A stretch of 64,000 nucleotides of DNA from Pycnopodia helianthoides (lineage: Eukaryota > Echinodermata > Asteroidea > Forcipulatida > Asteriidae), in NCBI GenBank assembly GCA_032158295.1, contig CM063248.1, positions 17,346,787 to 17,410,786 on the forward strand, given 5' to 3'. The notes beneath the pieces are model-generated. The model saw nothing but the letters and a program-made list of their open reading frames with translations. It had not been told where the DNA came from and ran no database searches. Position 1 is the stretch's first letter, and the number at the start of each line of letters is the position of its first letter. Shown piece by piece: positions 13,501 through 28,500 of this stretch. Both the position numbers and the translations under genes were made by a program.

Positions 13501-16500
13501 CACTATATTTTGGTGTGTCGAACGAAGTAAAGCGTCAAATGTCGAAGGTATTATGCGGGGTAGAGCTGACAAAATTGTCTCGGACAGCGTACATGTTTTG
13601 TGTGATCAACTATAAACATGAAAATAACAAACCTGTGAAATTTTGGGCTTAATCCGGTGTGTGGGTCAAGAGAAAATAGTGGAAATCCACGCATAATTTT
13701 CAGCATGTGAACACATTATCCTTAATTTTGTTTACAACAATTGAAATCAGATGCTGAGCTTTTGTCTCAGGTTTCCAGAAACAGTTTTCTCGAATAAATG
13801 ACTTCATTTCAGAGGGAAGTATTTTACAGGGGAAAAAATGGTTCTAGTATGAACTTTTAATAATCAGTAAGCTTTCAGACTAAAATTATACAACTATGTT
13901 TTTATCCCTACCAATCCCTGCATAACTTTAAACCCACGTCAAGATGTATACCATCTTCAACGGGTAAAACACTACCCTACACTCTTACATCGTCTACAAC
14001 TAGTGAGTTATGTAAAGTTGATTGCTTTCGATGAACATTCCACAATACAATGAAACAAAGATTTGGTAAGCCTCAAGTTTTGAAATGGTTCACCAAAGTC
14101 GTACGATAGAAAAAGTGTGGACAACATGGTTAGACTTGTAACGCGAAGACTTTCACAGCAAGTAACTAAATCTGCCTGTACCTCTGCTTTGTGTTAACAA
14201 ATGTTTGCAAGTTCACATTGTTTGCATACTTGGATGTTTTGTTCAAAACAGCCACTTTATAATTCCTGCCACAGGAAAATGTTAATCAACCAGCCCCCTT
14301 TTTGTGAAGCCATTGGATCAGGCAACGAAATATAATTAAGTTTATGCACGAACATCTATCAGGTGACACTGCATAGAAGTCACTTTGAACTGGATTTATG
14401 CACAATAACTCTATACGCAGTCAGCGAGAGGAATTTCACATTATTGTAGGTCCGGAATGGTTGAGCTTGTGGGAAATTAAAGGTTTATAGTGTTGTGTTA
14501 AACTGTCACATTTTGCTGGAGTGGAGTAACTCGTTCTTTCTGCACAACAGTGTTATTGGAGTGGGGCGATAGAACACGAGGCTTAGTAATTCCATTCAAC
14601 TCATTTGCATAAGGGTCATATGCAAACGAGACAAAGGTCATCTTTATCAGCAATCGTCCCAATACTTTTTTTTTTTAACAGCCACACATAACTTTAAAAT
14701 GGACTGCCAGTACTGTGTCACTTTGTTGTGTACAATTCTGAAAAGAAAAAAACTACAAAAGGGGAAAAAATTACTTTGTTCGGCATGCACTGTTGCCGTT
14801 TTCGGGCAGTAAGGGCTAGTTTTAGTACAGTTGCCTTGGGTGAAGTTTTATATTCGATTGGTGATGCATGCATGACGTTTGACTTCTCTGACGGAATTCA
14901 ATACGTTGCTATTGTTGGCTGTGTTCCACACTGCCTCGCTGCAGACCCAAGTAATGATATAAGTGCATTGTGTGGTACTGGATACCAGCGGGTTACTCCC
15001 TGCTATTTACATGTTGTCACAGCACCGATTCAGAAGTACTTGTTTTTTCCTTCACACCCAAGGCTGTCAAAACAAGATTAACAATAACCAAAACATAACG
15101 TAAGACTCCAAAAGCAAAGGCCGACCGTGGTTCAAATAATAACACTAATAACCCCGAGTGTGAACTAGCCCTCTACGGGGCACAAACAAACACTTTTAGC
15201 ATATTTAAATTTGCATATATAAATTATGCATACGGAAGTAAAAGCAGAACTATATACTGTTTCAAAGCCTGTTTCTTAATTAACTCCGGCAACGACCTTA
15301 TACAAATGATTTCTCCACGCACCCCTAAACAAAATAATAGCCAGCATTGGTCATTAGCAATGCCCATCGCGCTTAAAAAACCTGACACGGTAGACAAGGG
15401 TGACAATTTCAGAGCGTAAATGCCAAGAATCAAAGTTGGGACAAACAGCAGGAACCGGCTTTAAATGTGGGGCTAATGAGACGGGAAACAAAACAAGTCC
15501 CCGAGTGGGGAGGGGAGACTATGGCTCCAAGCAAGTCCACTGTTCGGTCTCGTTTGATCCGTCGCCAGGGGATCACATCCCGTACCCCTGCCCTGTATTT
15601 CATTTCATATTTCAGAGCTCCCCGGGGATTCAGAGTCAATCACCAGTACTTAAGATATGGTTACAGTCTCCAAAACCGCGTAGGTGCATTGACTTTAGGA
15701 AAAAAAGGAGAGGGGAGAAAAAAAAAGTGATTCTTTTTTGTTGGGGGGGGGATCATAAATGTGAGATTTGGAATTCAATTTACACTTGTCTCGGAATTCA
15801 TTTGAGAGAAAGTGCACGAATTCAAGCTCTGTAACATAAGCCCGGTTGAATTAAAGCAAACGAGGGAATGTTGTTTAGGCAACAACCACCATAAATTCGT
15901 AACAAAATAGTCTGTTCTGTGTATCACCCCCTGCAAATAACAGGTCGCCAGTGAGATACGTTTATCCCGAGGGCAGAAATGACTGAATTGGAAGGTTATT
16001 TTCAAAGATACCCCCAACCCTTTTTAAGAGGTGACGGAGCATGACCATACCGAATTTTTTGGTTGTGCTTTTTTTTCCCCCACTCCCATCCAACTCAATA
16101 TATGTATTCTTTACACGTGCAAGTATTCTATTATCATTCTCTTTTCCCAATTACGGTCGAATTCCTGAAGATCCTGTACGTCCACTCAGAACGAATGTGG
16201 GCCAACCGGTTTACCATCAACCAGTGATAGGAGAAGAAAAAAAAATAGACTCTGTGGCTCATTGTGTCTGCTTCAACCATTTGAATATATTTTTTCTTCT
16301 TAAAAAAAAAAAGCTTTTAGGCATGTGTCATATTGTATCTTTTGTTGCACCCTTTGAATGGGTATTGATGAAGGATACGTCTGGTATAGGCCGACTTAAA
16401 AGTTAGTCTGGGGCAAGGCGGTTGTGGTGGGGGGGGGGGGGCTTTGAGTGGCACTGGGACTTTCCAACCCCCCCCCAAAAAAAAAAACGGAATGATGTAT

Positions 16501-19500
16501 ACCAGTGACAATCCAACCTGACGTACGGACTCAATTATATATCAACGGCGGGACAAAACCGAAAAGCAAACATTTGAGCATGTTTTTCCCAGCGTATCTT
16601 TCAGCAGACGCTGTACACAGTTATACCAGAGCACGGATGTAACTGCTGATTAGTTTGTTCGGAGGCTACAGTTTTAATTTTGACATCCCCCTCGTGTGAC
16701 TATAAAAAGCTCATCCAAATATACACAGATACAATAAGGTCAAATATTGAAGGATACACACACAAAAAAAATCACTCAGTAATATGGTGTCAACAATGTA
16801 AAAGTACAGAACGAAAAGAAAGCAGAACCAGAAACGAGCTCAAAAGGTCCAGCAACTTTGATCTTCTCCCACCCTTTACAAATTGAACGGTAACCGAATT
16901 TTGACAGTGCATTCTCTGACTTTGAAAATGCACCCGATCCACGCTTGCTTTTCTGAGTCTGTTTCCAATGTTCTTTTTTTCCCCAAGCAGCTGTCAGAAG
17001 CTATTTTCCCGGGGATGACTTACAAAACCTCAAACCAACCTTGGCTGTTTGGATTTATTGCACCTTGATGGCCCGTGTTAACTATCGGAATTATTCCCTT
17101 TGCAAGTTTCGCTTCTGGCCAAATATGGAAAGTTTGAAGTACCTCACCTGTTTCGGGTTTTCATCATATTTTCTTAAACAATAAATTTTCATATTAAAAA
17201 AATACCTTAGAGTTAATGTTTGTGAAAAAAAGAAAAGAAAAAAAAGAACTAAAGTGTAGAACTAAAAATAGTAACAATAACGGACATTTATATTGCGCAA
17301 TACCTATGTGAATATACTCTACTGCACATTACACAAAATAAATACAACAAAATGCAGGAGGAAAAAAAAAAAACAACCTAGAAATATAAAAATTAGAAAA
17401 TATAAAAATTAGGAAATGAAGTTGAAAGAAATTTTTTAATTCGTACTTAAAATGACTTAAAAAAAAACAATAAATCGAAACATGTGACGTCACTGGTTCG
17501 TATGAAACTTTTGAAATGATTACTGTATTGAAAGCAAAACTTTACACTAATTATAATCTATACTGTTCAGTGAACTCTATTCTTAAAATCTAACCTTCGC
17601 GGTAGCACAACGTTAAAATATTTCAGTTGTCAGTCTCGTTTGTCTCCAAGCCACGGCATTGGTTTAACAACTTCTCTACCTTTTAATAAATAGAAGAAGA
17701 AGAATGCAACAACAAACCTAGCCCTTTTAGAATAATATGCAGATGATGGGCTCAATGTCGCTAGGAATCTTTGCATGTTGCCAAGCTTTATCAAAACGGT
17801 TTCAAGTTTAAGATTCTTTCTGGCCCAGTTTTCGGATAGCTCTCAAACTAGGTCGCTACATGCGACCTTGTTTTTGTTTGTTTATTTATTTATTTATTCA
17901 TTTTTTTTTTCATTTTGAAGAATGGTCAACAATTCTTTAATTCTATGTAGAGTAATTTGTCTCATTGTCGTACGGGATCTTCATCCATGTTTGGTTTTTT
18001 TCCCCCAAGAAGTGGGCAAGAGACCACCTAGGGTGATCTGAACATGGACTCGACTGGTAACTGGAGTGTTATCCGTATACACTCTACCGTATCGATAGGT
18101 CCACCCACGGGACCCTTAGTGACCGGCTTGTCACTCCTTTGCCCGTTGGCTGGGAGTGGATGATCGGCGTGGCTCAGTGGGGATTGATAGGTGAGACGGG
18201 AAGTAAAGTCTTGAAATTCCCGTGTCTTCGAGTCTCTCTAGGTAAAGGAATCTTTGAAACAGTCTCAAACCCAATGTGACCCCGTTTGACCTCGTACCCA
18301 GGTGCCATTGACCTAACCGATGTGCTTCCTTTTGTTTCCTTAGATCGGAATTAGGGAGGGGATGGGAGGGGACCAGTGGCCAACTAGGGAAGACAAAAAA
18401 ACACAGACAAACTTTATAAATTATGTTCAATCTTTTACTTATTAACATCCATACGAAAATAAAACAGAATCTACACGTGGTGATGGTATACTCTTTATTA
18501 CATACACAGCAAGTGACTCTTACTCTGTTTTGAAATCAAAGCCTTGTTGGTTGTGTGTATTTTAAAACCAGGTCACGTAATCGTACTTTACTGCATGGAG
18601 AACTAAATGATAACTTCCGTTCTTATCGCATGATTTTCAATAGAACAAAATCATTTTAACCGCAGCTTGCATATGAGCGTATTGAGGGTAAAATTAGGGT
18701 AAGTTCCCCCCCCCCCCCACTAGCAAATCATCATTGTGAATGCGGAACCCATGGATGAGTGGGTGCCAGAATCTGACCGGTTGTGGGATCTGCTCGGTCG
18801 GTTTGCTTTACAGTGTTTAGAAACAGATACTTTGCTAGGATTTGATCAATGGATATTTTCAAAGCAGAGTCATGGAGGGTCTTTCAACACAAACATAGGG
18901 GTAGGTCTACTCTGGAGAAGTTCTTTAGTTGCCTTGAACATAGATAGAGTGACTTGAAAACCAGATGTACAATACGCAGTAAAAAAGTGTACTGTGTATA
19001 CCCTTTGATGCACCGAAGGGATGGAGGGGAAAGTACTACCCCCCCCCCCCCATTGAATACCCCCCTCCCACATCCCTTGGATGCACAACATGTTATGTTT
19101 TAGCTATTTGAGTCCAGACTTCAGAAAAAAAGTGTACTGCGGTCGACCGAGTATTTCCTCCAAAACCCTCCTCAAACGATTCAGGCATGCGTTGAACTAG
19201 CTCCAGGCCAATCCCAGTATTAATAATCCCGTTTCATCCCCAAAGATAAATGGCAACAACATGAAAGCGAGGTTGTCCTTTTTTTAATGTATTTCACGAG
19301 ACTTTTCGTGTTTGTGTTTGGGAAACACATAATAAATGGGTAAGCGGGGGGAGATGAGTCGCTGGTTAACCCAATTAAACTTACTGGACTGAGGTTCAGC
19401 TCAGATCTTCTCATTCGAGTTATTGAACACTTCATGATTTTTGACAGCGTTTGCTTTTTACGAGAATTAAAGCAATAAATCTAGTACAAGATTACAAAGA

Positions 19501-22500
19501 GCTCACAGTGACTCAACAGATTTACCCCCAAAAGCGACGCCCGTCAGTTATTTATACACACTTTAGAAACCCGCTTTTAGCTGTTGGGATTTACCGAAAT
19601 CTCTTCGTTTGTTGTGTAAGAATGGAATAAAAGTTTGATCAACTGCCTGTATGATTTGGTGGTTTTTTTTCTCGACCGGTTTTGAATTCCCGCTCGATGC
19701 CAGAGCGCTGAAATCCAATCTATTCCAACTGACTACGTGTACGTCAACCACACAAATTTGCATAACATTGTCGCCATTTGGCAACATACTTTGTCACAAC
19801 ATACCTTATATACCTGTTCACATCTATCGACATAAATAGATTTCAACAAAACAATTGCCAAGGTTCATAAGAGTTATTACGGCTAGAAATGTAATGGAAA
19901 GGGCAGGAAACGTCACAGCGCTTTGAAGTATCAATCAGTCTAACACGTTCGTCATTGTGAAAAACTGCCCCGTGTGTCTCCTTCTTTATTGGTTGCTTCA
20001 CTGGTCACGTGGAACAGTATCCAATTTGTGATTTACTCGAGTCTGCCTTGGCCTAGTTCATTTCACAGAAACGATAATTGAAATTCGCCTTGATGACGTA
20101 ACGTTGGGTCCATCACTGCTTGAATGGATATGCCAGCCCTCGCTTAAATGAAAGTTTCCATTAGTAACCCCACCCTCTTAAATGGTTTCGTCCAGAACGC
20201 GAGCGCTTAAACAGCATCCATGCATGACGAATGTGACGCTTCCTGACAAACAAGACTTCGCGTGTATTTGCTTATCAAAAATTTTACGCGAATTGTCTAA
20301 ATAAGGCTAATTTTGAAAAAAGAATTTCTTTTCATAGTAACTGATATCATGGTGATATTTTGGCTGTTTTTTTTACTCGTCTACCATAAAGGAGTGCTTG
20401 ATTTCGATATGGGTGGGGGGGGGGGTCGCAACATAAGAAGTTCATTCGACATATCTCCAATTTTAAGTCTAAGCTCAAACTATACTTGCTTACTATATAA
20501 TTATAAGTGTCTGTTTTTTGTAAAAACTTACATCCAGCTTTCGGATATTTTCAGTGAAAATAAAAAGTTTCCTTACATTTGATACCAACGACATTTTTGG
20601 GGGGCATTAAATCTTGCTATTCAATAATCTTTATGAAGATGCAATTGTGCAATAGGTTTGTAAGCAATACCGCTATTGTGTGCCTGAATACAACCCTAAT
20701 GGAAGTCAAGTCGATATAAATTGTCAACTAAGTTAATACAAATATAAAAATCCGCACAAACCAAAATAACAATGCAGGTTTTCTTCTGCTATAAATTATT
20801 GTTTGAATGAAAACACACTAAAGAGGGCATAACCTTTTCAGAGCGAAAAATGTCATTCCTAAGTACACACTTGAAGAAATGAACAAACCGAGAACTGCCA
20901 GAGCCCGCCTCCAAGAAGATATTGTTGTTGTTTACCCGAAAAGAAAGCACCCAAATGCAAATTAAATGCGTTTCAAATAAGTGAGTTTTGGGTCTGTAAA
21001 GGGAACGGTAGTTATACATGTACATATATTGCACAACTAGAACCGGGGAGGGGGAAACTTTAGTAACAGTTGTTGTTATTAAGTAATCGGATTTACTTGT
21101 ATTTGGGGGATAAAGCTTACTGACAGGGATATGGTAGTATTTTTTGTTGCCGCAATCTGATAATTTGCCGCGTAAAAACTAATAATGCTGAGAAATGTTT
21201 TCTTTCTAAAAAAACAATAACAACATAAAAAACGACCCTTTATCCATTCCAACGAATGTTTGGTATACATTATTATTCGTAGTACCGTTACTTTAGAATG
21301 ATTCAATAACAAATATACTACTTTAGACAAGATATTGTGTCGGTGCATTTATAGGTAATAATGTCAAAACATAATAAATAGTTCAGATAGTTGTACACAG
21401 TCTTTGTTCTACAGTTAGCACCACAATGCAAGGAGCTCCTTCGCATTTACATACTGTTGAGATTTACCACTGTGGTTGAAGGAGAAGAGGAAATTATTCG
21501 TTACTTGTTGACAAATTTAACAAGGACAAATACTTCCCGAGGAACCAGTCTCTTTGGAGCCTTGACCGAGGGGTAGAGAACTACATTTCAGTACCCACTG
21601 CAGGAGCACTCTAGCTGACCCCTTTTGTTCGCTTCATACCTAGATTGATACTCCCAGCCTACTTTTGTTCTCTTTAACAAACACCTGTCACGGCTGTAAA
21701 TTCGTAGGCCGCTTAATAGGCCAGTGTTAAAGCAAGGTATTTTTTTTTTGGCATACGAGTTATCCTATTCGATCATTGTCTGCTCTGCAAAAGGACAAAA
21801 TATGAATAAATGAAATAATTTAACTTTTCTATAGGGAGGCGGAGAGTACTTGGTCAATGTCAAAGACGAATTTTTGAGGGGAGATTTCAAATGGAAACCA
21901 TAACATCACATTGACCTAGAGCCAGTGTGGACGGAATAAAAAGGCGGATGACGAGTAATTGGGAAAATACTTACTATAAATAGTTTTCATAGGAGACAAA
22001 TCGTCATCAAGGAAAAGTTATCTGTGAATTAACAACGATTAAGGTCACGTGGACATACAATATCCCCGCGAATGTCCCTAACGTCCTTTAAATGTCGTAA
22101 ATTTAAAGAGACAACAAGCTAGCTAAAGCAGACCTGCAGTTGTAAATAATAAAGAAACATTTTTCAAATTACCTGTCATAAATGCTTCACATTGCCCTTG
22201 CTTAGTTGACTTTCAATGTTGGAATGTGTCTATTGGTGCAATGGAATTCATGAACTCTCTGCAGAAAGGTATGCCACTAAAAAGTGCGGTGTCATTCTCA
22301 GTTCACTCACAATCAATTGATTTAACCATACGAAATCATTTGTATTGTTTGTTTGCTGTGTAAGGTTTAATGTACCACTTTCTTTCAACTTGTGTGAAAA
22401 TTAATCGTTTATTGCAAAACGTGTACATGTTTATTTACTTTATTGGTGGCGTAAATATCATGCGATCAGATAGTGATTTTTGCACCATTAATCCCATCAA

Positions 22501-25500
22501 AATGTTGATAATAAATTATAAACGTAGTTCAGGGAAGGTGGGTTAATTGATTTTGGTTTATTTCTCCCCATTATAGTGTAGTGGTATGTAGGGGAGATTG
22601 TTCTGCAGAGTGTCTGCCGAAAAATGGCAAAGTGCTTCCTCATTATTAAACAAACATTATTTGCAGTTCTATAATTTAACAAATCTCAACGGAAACACAC
22701 GTCATGTACAATGACCTCTATCCACAGCCAATGGGAAGAAGTTGAAACCTCAAAAGTAGCATACAATTTTGAAATTAGGGTGTCTTTACATTTGTCCAAT
22801 GTTTGTTTGACGATGATGCCGAAAAATGGCAAATAGACGTCTCATTGTAAAATTCAGTCTTAAACAAGCCAACCGTTTTTTGGAAACAAAGTCGGTAGTT
22901 GTTCCACTTCTTATGATTATAATTCTTTGAATTATAATCATGAAAAAGATTGTAATTCTTAAAGAATTCACCAACAAGTCTTTCATGTATTGCCTCTCTG
23001 TTTGTCCAGTACTCTGATGGGTTGTTGATGCTGGCTTAAAAATGAGCACATGGTAAATTCTTGAACAACTTTGCGCAAAGCTTTTCGGACGCAAACAAAA
23101 AAGTGGATTTAAAGTTTGGTCAGCAGACCATTGACTCGAAGCCGTGAGAATAGTTCAAACCCTCCCCCCTCCCTGCCTTAGGGCAGGCACTCAGCTTCAC
23201 GGAAGACAGCACCTCGGAAGCAGTTACAAGTGACTGCCATCTCTTGCATGACTTAAGAAGGGAAATTCTGTATCCTCACCATAGAGAAATTGTCTAGGGC
23301 CTAAATCCGGGGTAAGGGGGGACGCTTTACTGTCGGCTTAACTTATTTATAGAAGAAGATGACCAATGCAGTCACCCTGAAATATTTATTCATTATCCTA
23401 ACATGCTCCTTATTTATATTAATGACGAATACAAAGTAACGAAGTACTGTAAATCATTATTATGCTTAATTAATCAAGGGTTACATCAAAATTAATCCAA
23501 ATTTTTTCACATTTTGTAAAATTTGTGTTTTTTCTTTTCCAGTCTACGCAAAGATCAGATGAAGCAACGTTTCCCGTCAACACGGTGGAGGATTACTTAG
23601 AGAAAAATTTCCCGAACAGATCTGGGGTGGACGGCGAAAGCTCCGTTAACAACAGAGTCAGGCTCGGCAGAGCAGGAAAACTGAAACGTAAGAAACCTTT
23701 CGGTTATTCCGGTAAGCTTGTAAACTCCTGACCAGTCATTAAATATTATATATGAAATGAAGTATTTATTTTTTCTTCTGCCTGTGAAGAATCCGACGGT
23801 TTTTGTATAAGCGCTTGTTTTGTTGTTGCCTGCATTGCATACCTCCACTCGAAATAGGTGAATAGGGTAAATTTACCAACTGACAAAGAGACGCCGATTT
23901 CAATGTGAAATATTAGTTCTATTCTTGATTAGAGGGTAAGCTAAGATCTAGGTAGGGTTCAGAAAAGGTTTTTTTTTCAGCTGCGTCACGGGGCCGACTG
24001 AAAGGGTACTGTTAAATAATACACCGTTAATACTTGTGACTTTTTTTTTAGAGAACATAAAAAAAAATGCCTTTCGACATTCCATACTTGATACATTGAT
24101 TGTGTGCGGCAATAAATTCTCGTCACTCTGGCGAGGGTTGTTAAAAAAAAATATTGAATCGATTATGAGATTGCAGAAACCAAATTGTGCGGAGTTAATA
24201 CTCTTACATGATGCAAAGCTGATCGTAATCATCAATCTATTTATGAGTTATAGTTTGCTTGGGGGTGCTGACATCTTAAAGAAGGGTAGACAAAATTCCC
24301 ACAATTCAGATGGATTACTTGAATTAGACGCTCTTTCTCCCCATTTCTCTATTTACATCAAGATTGAGTGTAAAGTTGATTTCTTATGAAATACGGTTTA
24401 CAAACAAACCCCCAACCCAAACTAATGTAGTCTTTCTGTTATTGCTGGTGCAAACTGCGTATACACAATAACAACTTTGAAAAAAACACGCATTCTATGT
24501 TGTGTTTACCATTAGTGCAAGTATTTTCTCTTATCCGTTATTGACATTTTAGGACAAAATAATCCTCCGAGATTTTGAAAACCATGTCCGTTCCCCTAAA
24601 GCTAATCTAAGATGTCCACCTCCAGGGAGTTGAAATCTATTGAGATTTCCGTGTAAAGGCCTGTCAAGAATTTGGCACTTCTATGTGATACAATGCGACG
24701 TACGTCTACTGACGATAGCATTGATATCTACACCGTGCCCATCGCTCTTCGGGCCCTTGTTTACTTTGGGGAAGGGACGGAAATATGCCGGGTCGCCGCC
24801 CTCAAATATGCGGATGCCTGGATGGTCTGACAAGACATGTGGATCTGCCAACTTGAAAGAATGATAATGTGCAAGGGAATATATGTCTAGTCCCAGAACG
24901 GCAATGAAAGAATTACCATAGGCATAACCTGCTGGATGAACAGACTACATCTATCTATAACAGTCATACCAATACTGCAAGAAAACTCCTGTGGGTTTTG
25001 CGGTGAGGTGCATATCAAAGGCTTGTGTTTGTTCAACACCACAATGTGAAACAATAATTGGACGGATATTGACGCGCGTGACGTTGTTTGACGGTAAATA
25101 TTCAACGTCGACTTGTGCTAAAAAAAATGCCAGAGCGCAAGCCAGATAATCTCGCCAACAAACCGAGCTCTCAAACAACACCGAAGCCGAAAGTTGATCT
25201 AACTATAATAATGTGACGAAGATTGACGGAATAAGATCACTGAACCCCCCTAAACAGGAAAATAATACGAGTATGGTTTCTTATGCCACCAACGACTAAA
25301 AGTTTAGGTTTTGAGTGTCGAAAAGGGACATGGAAACAGGTGAGGGTAACAGCTGTTCCACTCTGGTGAAACGAGGCACCAGTATTACTTGACGTGTGGA
25401 CTTAACCTCAAGTCGCCCAGAAATAGCATCACGTCGAAAGCAGCCCCTCATCTTGAAATGCTCGATAACCCACAGGGGTTTCCCCTTCACATTACATCAT

Positions 25501-28500
25501 TTCATATAACGTGGAGTGGGGGGAAACGGCTCTTGCCATAACTGATTGGATACTTCAACGATGACAAATTAATACCAGGCTGGGTATATAGATGAGTTGC
25601 TCTCCCAGGATTACAACTTCGTAAGATGACCACGTACTTGTTACGTGGTCTATACATTATGTTGGACAAGACGGACGTGTTAAACATTGCATCTAATTAG
25701 AAAGTTTTTCTGTAGTTGTAAACTATCTTATCCTCTCTTATTGTGAGTTATAACAGGTACGAAAGGTACTGACAAAATGAGCCAGGTTTGAGGTCCTTAG
25801 AAACAAACAAAGTATGTATCCAATTCTACCACAAGCCTCTATACATTATGTTTTTGACTGACATCAAATTGCTCAGTCTCTGTGGACATGACAACGGAAC
25901 GTCTTACAACTTTACTTGGGTAGGAATCGGGAACCGACGTCTATTTTAATAGAAGGATCTTTCATGACTCATTGGATGATGAATGGTTAGTCATTTGTGT
26001 GCTGAGATTCGCTGACTTGGCGAAGGATGTTTTTTTTGCAGAGTTGTTGGTTTAAAGCATGATTGGGGAATTTTCTGTAGTCACTGGCTTTTTTTTTTTT
26101 TTAAATTTTTTTTTTACACTTTCCCCTGGTCACGTTTCTTTGCAAATTCCGAACAGGTCAATCACGCATTGCAAGAATTAGAGGAAATAACGTAATCATC
26201 CAAACATAAAAAGATGCAGAGTTTTTAGAAACCTTAGTATTATAATTTATTGATGTTTTTTCCCAATATGGAGTCGATCACCGGCCGTTGATGATTTTCA
26301 GATTTGTGATTTTTTTCACATGGTGCGTATATTGACTGATCTCCCCTAAACGTGCTTGAAAATGGTAATAATTTTTTATGGTAATAAATTTCCTTACACT
26401 AAAATTTAGAAAGGAGCAAACTGCCATTTTTTGCATTTTTTCTGACATTGATTAATTTTCTAAAATAATAAAACACTGTAAAGTCAAGTGCATGGCTCTC
26501 GTTTTCCATCACGCCGGTATTCTTCCATAGAGCCTCACGTGCAAATATTACTTTGCATGTTTTCCTTTGCTAATAAGGTTATTTTGTGAACAAAATTTGA
26601 ACGGGCCCTACACTCGTTCTACAAATATTTCCACGTACAACTTGTACACCCTCTGATAAACAATTATTTGAGCACTGACTTAAATTAAAGGTTCTGTGAT
26701 TGTTGGTGTTGTGTTGAATTATAAAACTTAAAACAGTACCACTTGTGATACTTAACTGCATAAAGTCCAATCGTTAATCATTGTGTTGCAGACTCAAATG
26801 CTTACACGATGGCTATATAAATATTGTTAAAGGAACGTATCAAGTTCAGTTATGCGAGTTGTTTATACATTGCAAGGTAATGGGTGACAGTGCAATAATC
26901 TGCAATATTGTAGATGTTTATCACTGACCGGCGAGGTGGTGTTGCTACTTCGTCATCATTGACGCACTAGTGACAATTACCATCAACAATGGCGCGAAAA
27001 AGGGGCTATACTATAATTAACAACCTTCCAGCGCTCCCCCGCCCGTAACCCGTACCCGCCAATTTTCATTGCTCTTTCTGATCAAATCGAGCGTTGCCTC
27101 AAACCGAGGTCTCCACAACTTGTGGACGTGTGATTTGTTTTTTTTTTGAAAACGTAAACTGCAGTTAACTTCAAGGGTGGACCATTCATAGGGTAATAAA
27201 AACCGAGGCGTCACGGATGACTCTGACAGACAGGGGCTACGAATGAAAAAGGGGCTGGTGGAGGGATCTCCAGTTTGGTGCGCACGCGGCGAAGCCTGTC
27301 GGGTTGAAGATGAGGTAATTGATACCCCCACTGCGGCTCTGTAAGAAGCGAAATTGGACAATTCAAATTGAACAGTCGTTCACTTTTCACGCAATCTTTC
27401 TCGGGCAAAAGTTAAAGACCGTTTTTTTTTAGGGTACCGACTATAACAATGAGACCATTGTGCCGATCGGCAGTCCCTCCAGCTAAAAAGTGTCATATAT
27501 TCATATGAATGAAAAGCTTAAAAGTACACCTCAGGTGTGTGCCGCTTTTGTTTCCCCTTCCCCGGTATACAATCGAACCTCTTTTTCTTGTAATTTTTAA
27601 AGATATTAACCAACAATGAACTTCATGCCCTACAGATAAACACGTTAAGCGCAAGATGCATGTCGAGATCAAAAAGAAGATTAGACCAGAGCCGCGTGAA
27701 CAAAAAAAGAAAAGAAAAAAAACCAGCTAGGTGATAATCGATAGCTGCCGTTGACAATCACATATTTTTCCAATTCTCGTAAATTAGTGAAGGCGCAATA
27801 ATTGTCGACAAACACGTAAAAGTCAACTTGCATGTCCAACATCAAAACCGGCGCGTATTATAGAAGCCGCGGTGATGAACCCACGTGATGAGGTACTGAC
27901 GAATGGGTGCCATCCAGTTCTTGAATTATAATCATTTCACAATGATAACATTTTGACTAATTTTTCTCTCAATTGAAGTCACTCAACATCAATCATTGCA
28001 TGTTTGAAAATGATCAAGCATTTACAAAAATGATCAAGAGGTGTGTGTCATCTAATTATTTCGTAAACCAACTATCTGCCTTTGATAGCACATCAGGTGT
28101 CTTCTTTAGGTTGATTCTGCCGCCAAATAACCATCGTTATCATTTAAGTAATTCAAATGGTCAACTTTTTAATGGTAACCCAAAAGTTATTACATTTCGT
28201 CGAGTTGTCCAGCCCCCCTCCTCCCCAGCGCAAGCCGGTCAAACTTTTTAGTTTTATTTTAAGAGCTATTTTTTTTTGAATGGATCTCCGTGCATATTCC
28301 CATCTGACCATGTTTGCAATATGTTGACAGATTGAGCGGGAAGTGCTCGAAACAAAAAAAATCCACACGATTGTCTTATAATCCCTGTGCATATGACCGA
28401 ACGCTTTGCTGAGGTCTTTTTTACTTTCGAAACTAGTTTATCCTGCCATGCAGTTTTAGCAGACATGCCTGCAGGCAAACCCAAGTTGGGTCATATGGCG

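Larger units (their letters stand above)
7522..23542 (+). other. Gene A intron 1 (16.0 kb)
   Basis: Begins GTAAGA and ends TTTTCCAG. No additional exon was recognised. It holds simple repeats, long homopolymers (for example near 12153, 16428, 18707 and 19038), a (TTTA)n tract near 17880, tRNA-like/SINE-like sequence near 18.0-18.25 kb and a perfect 29 bp hairpin at 22913. Long first introns often carry enhancers, but none can be pinpointed here. Confidence 0.8.

Noticed and set aside
15400..15834. 144-codon plus-strand frame in gene A intron 1
   Set aside because: Two overlapping frames of similar length exist on both strands and none has a domain.
18170..18235. tRNA gene
   Set aside because: Box A matches and box B is close, but acceptor, anticodon and T stems do not close. 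Downgraded to a possible SINE relic.
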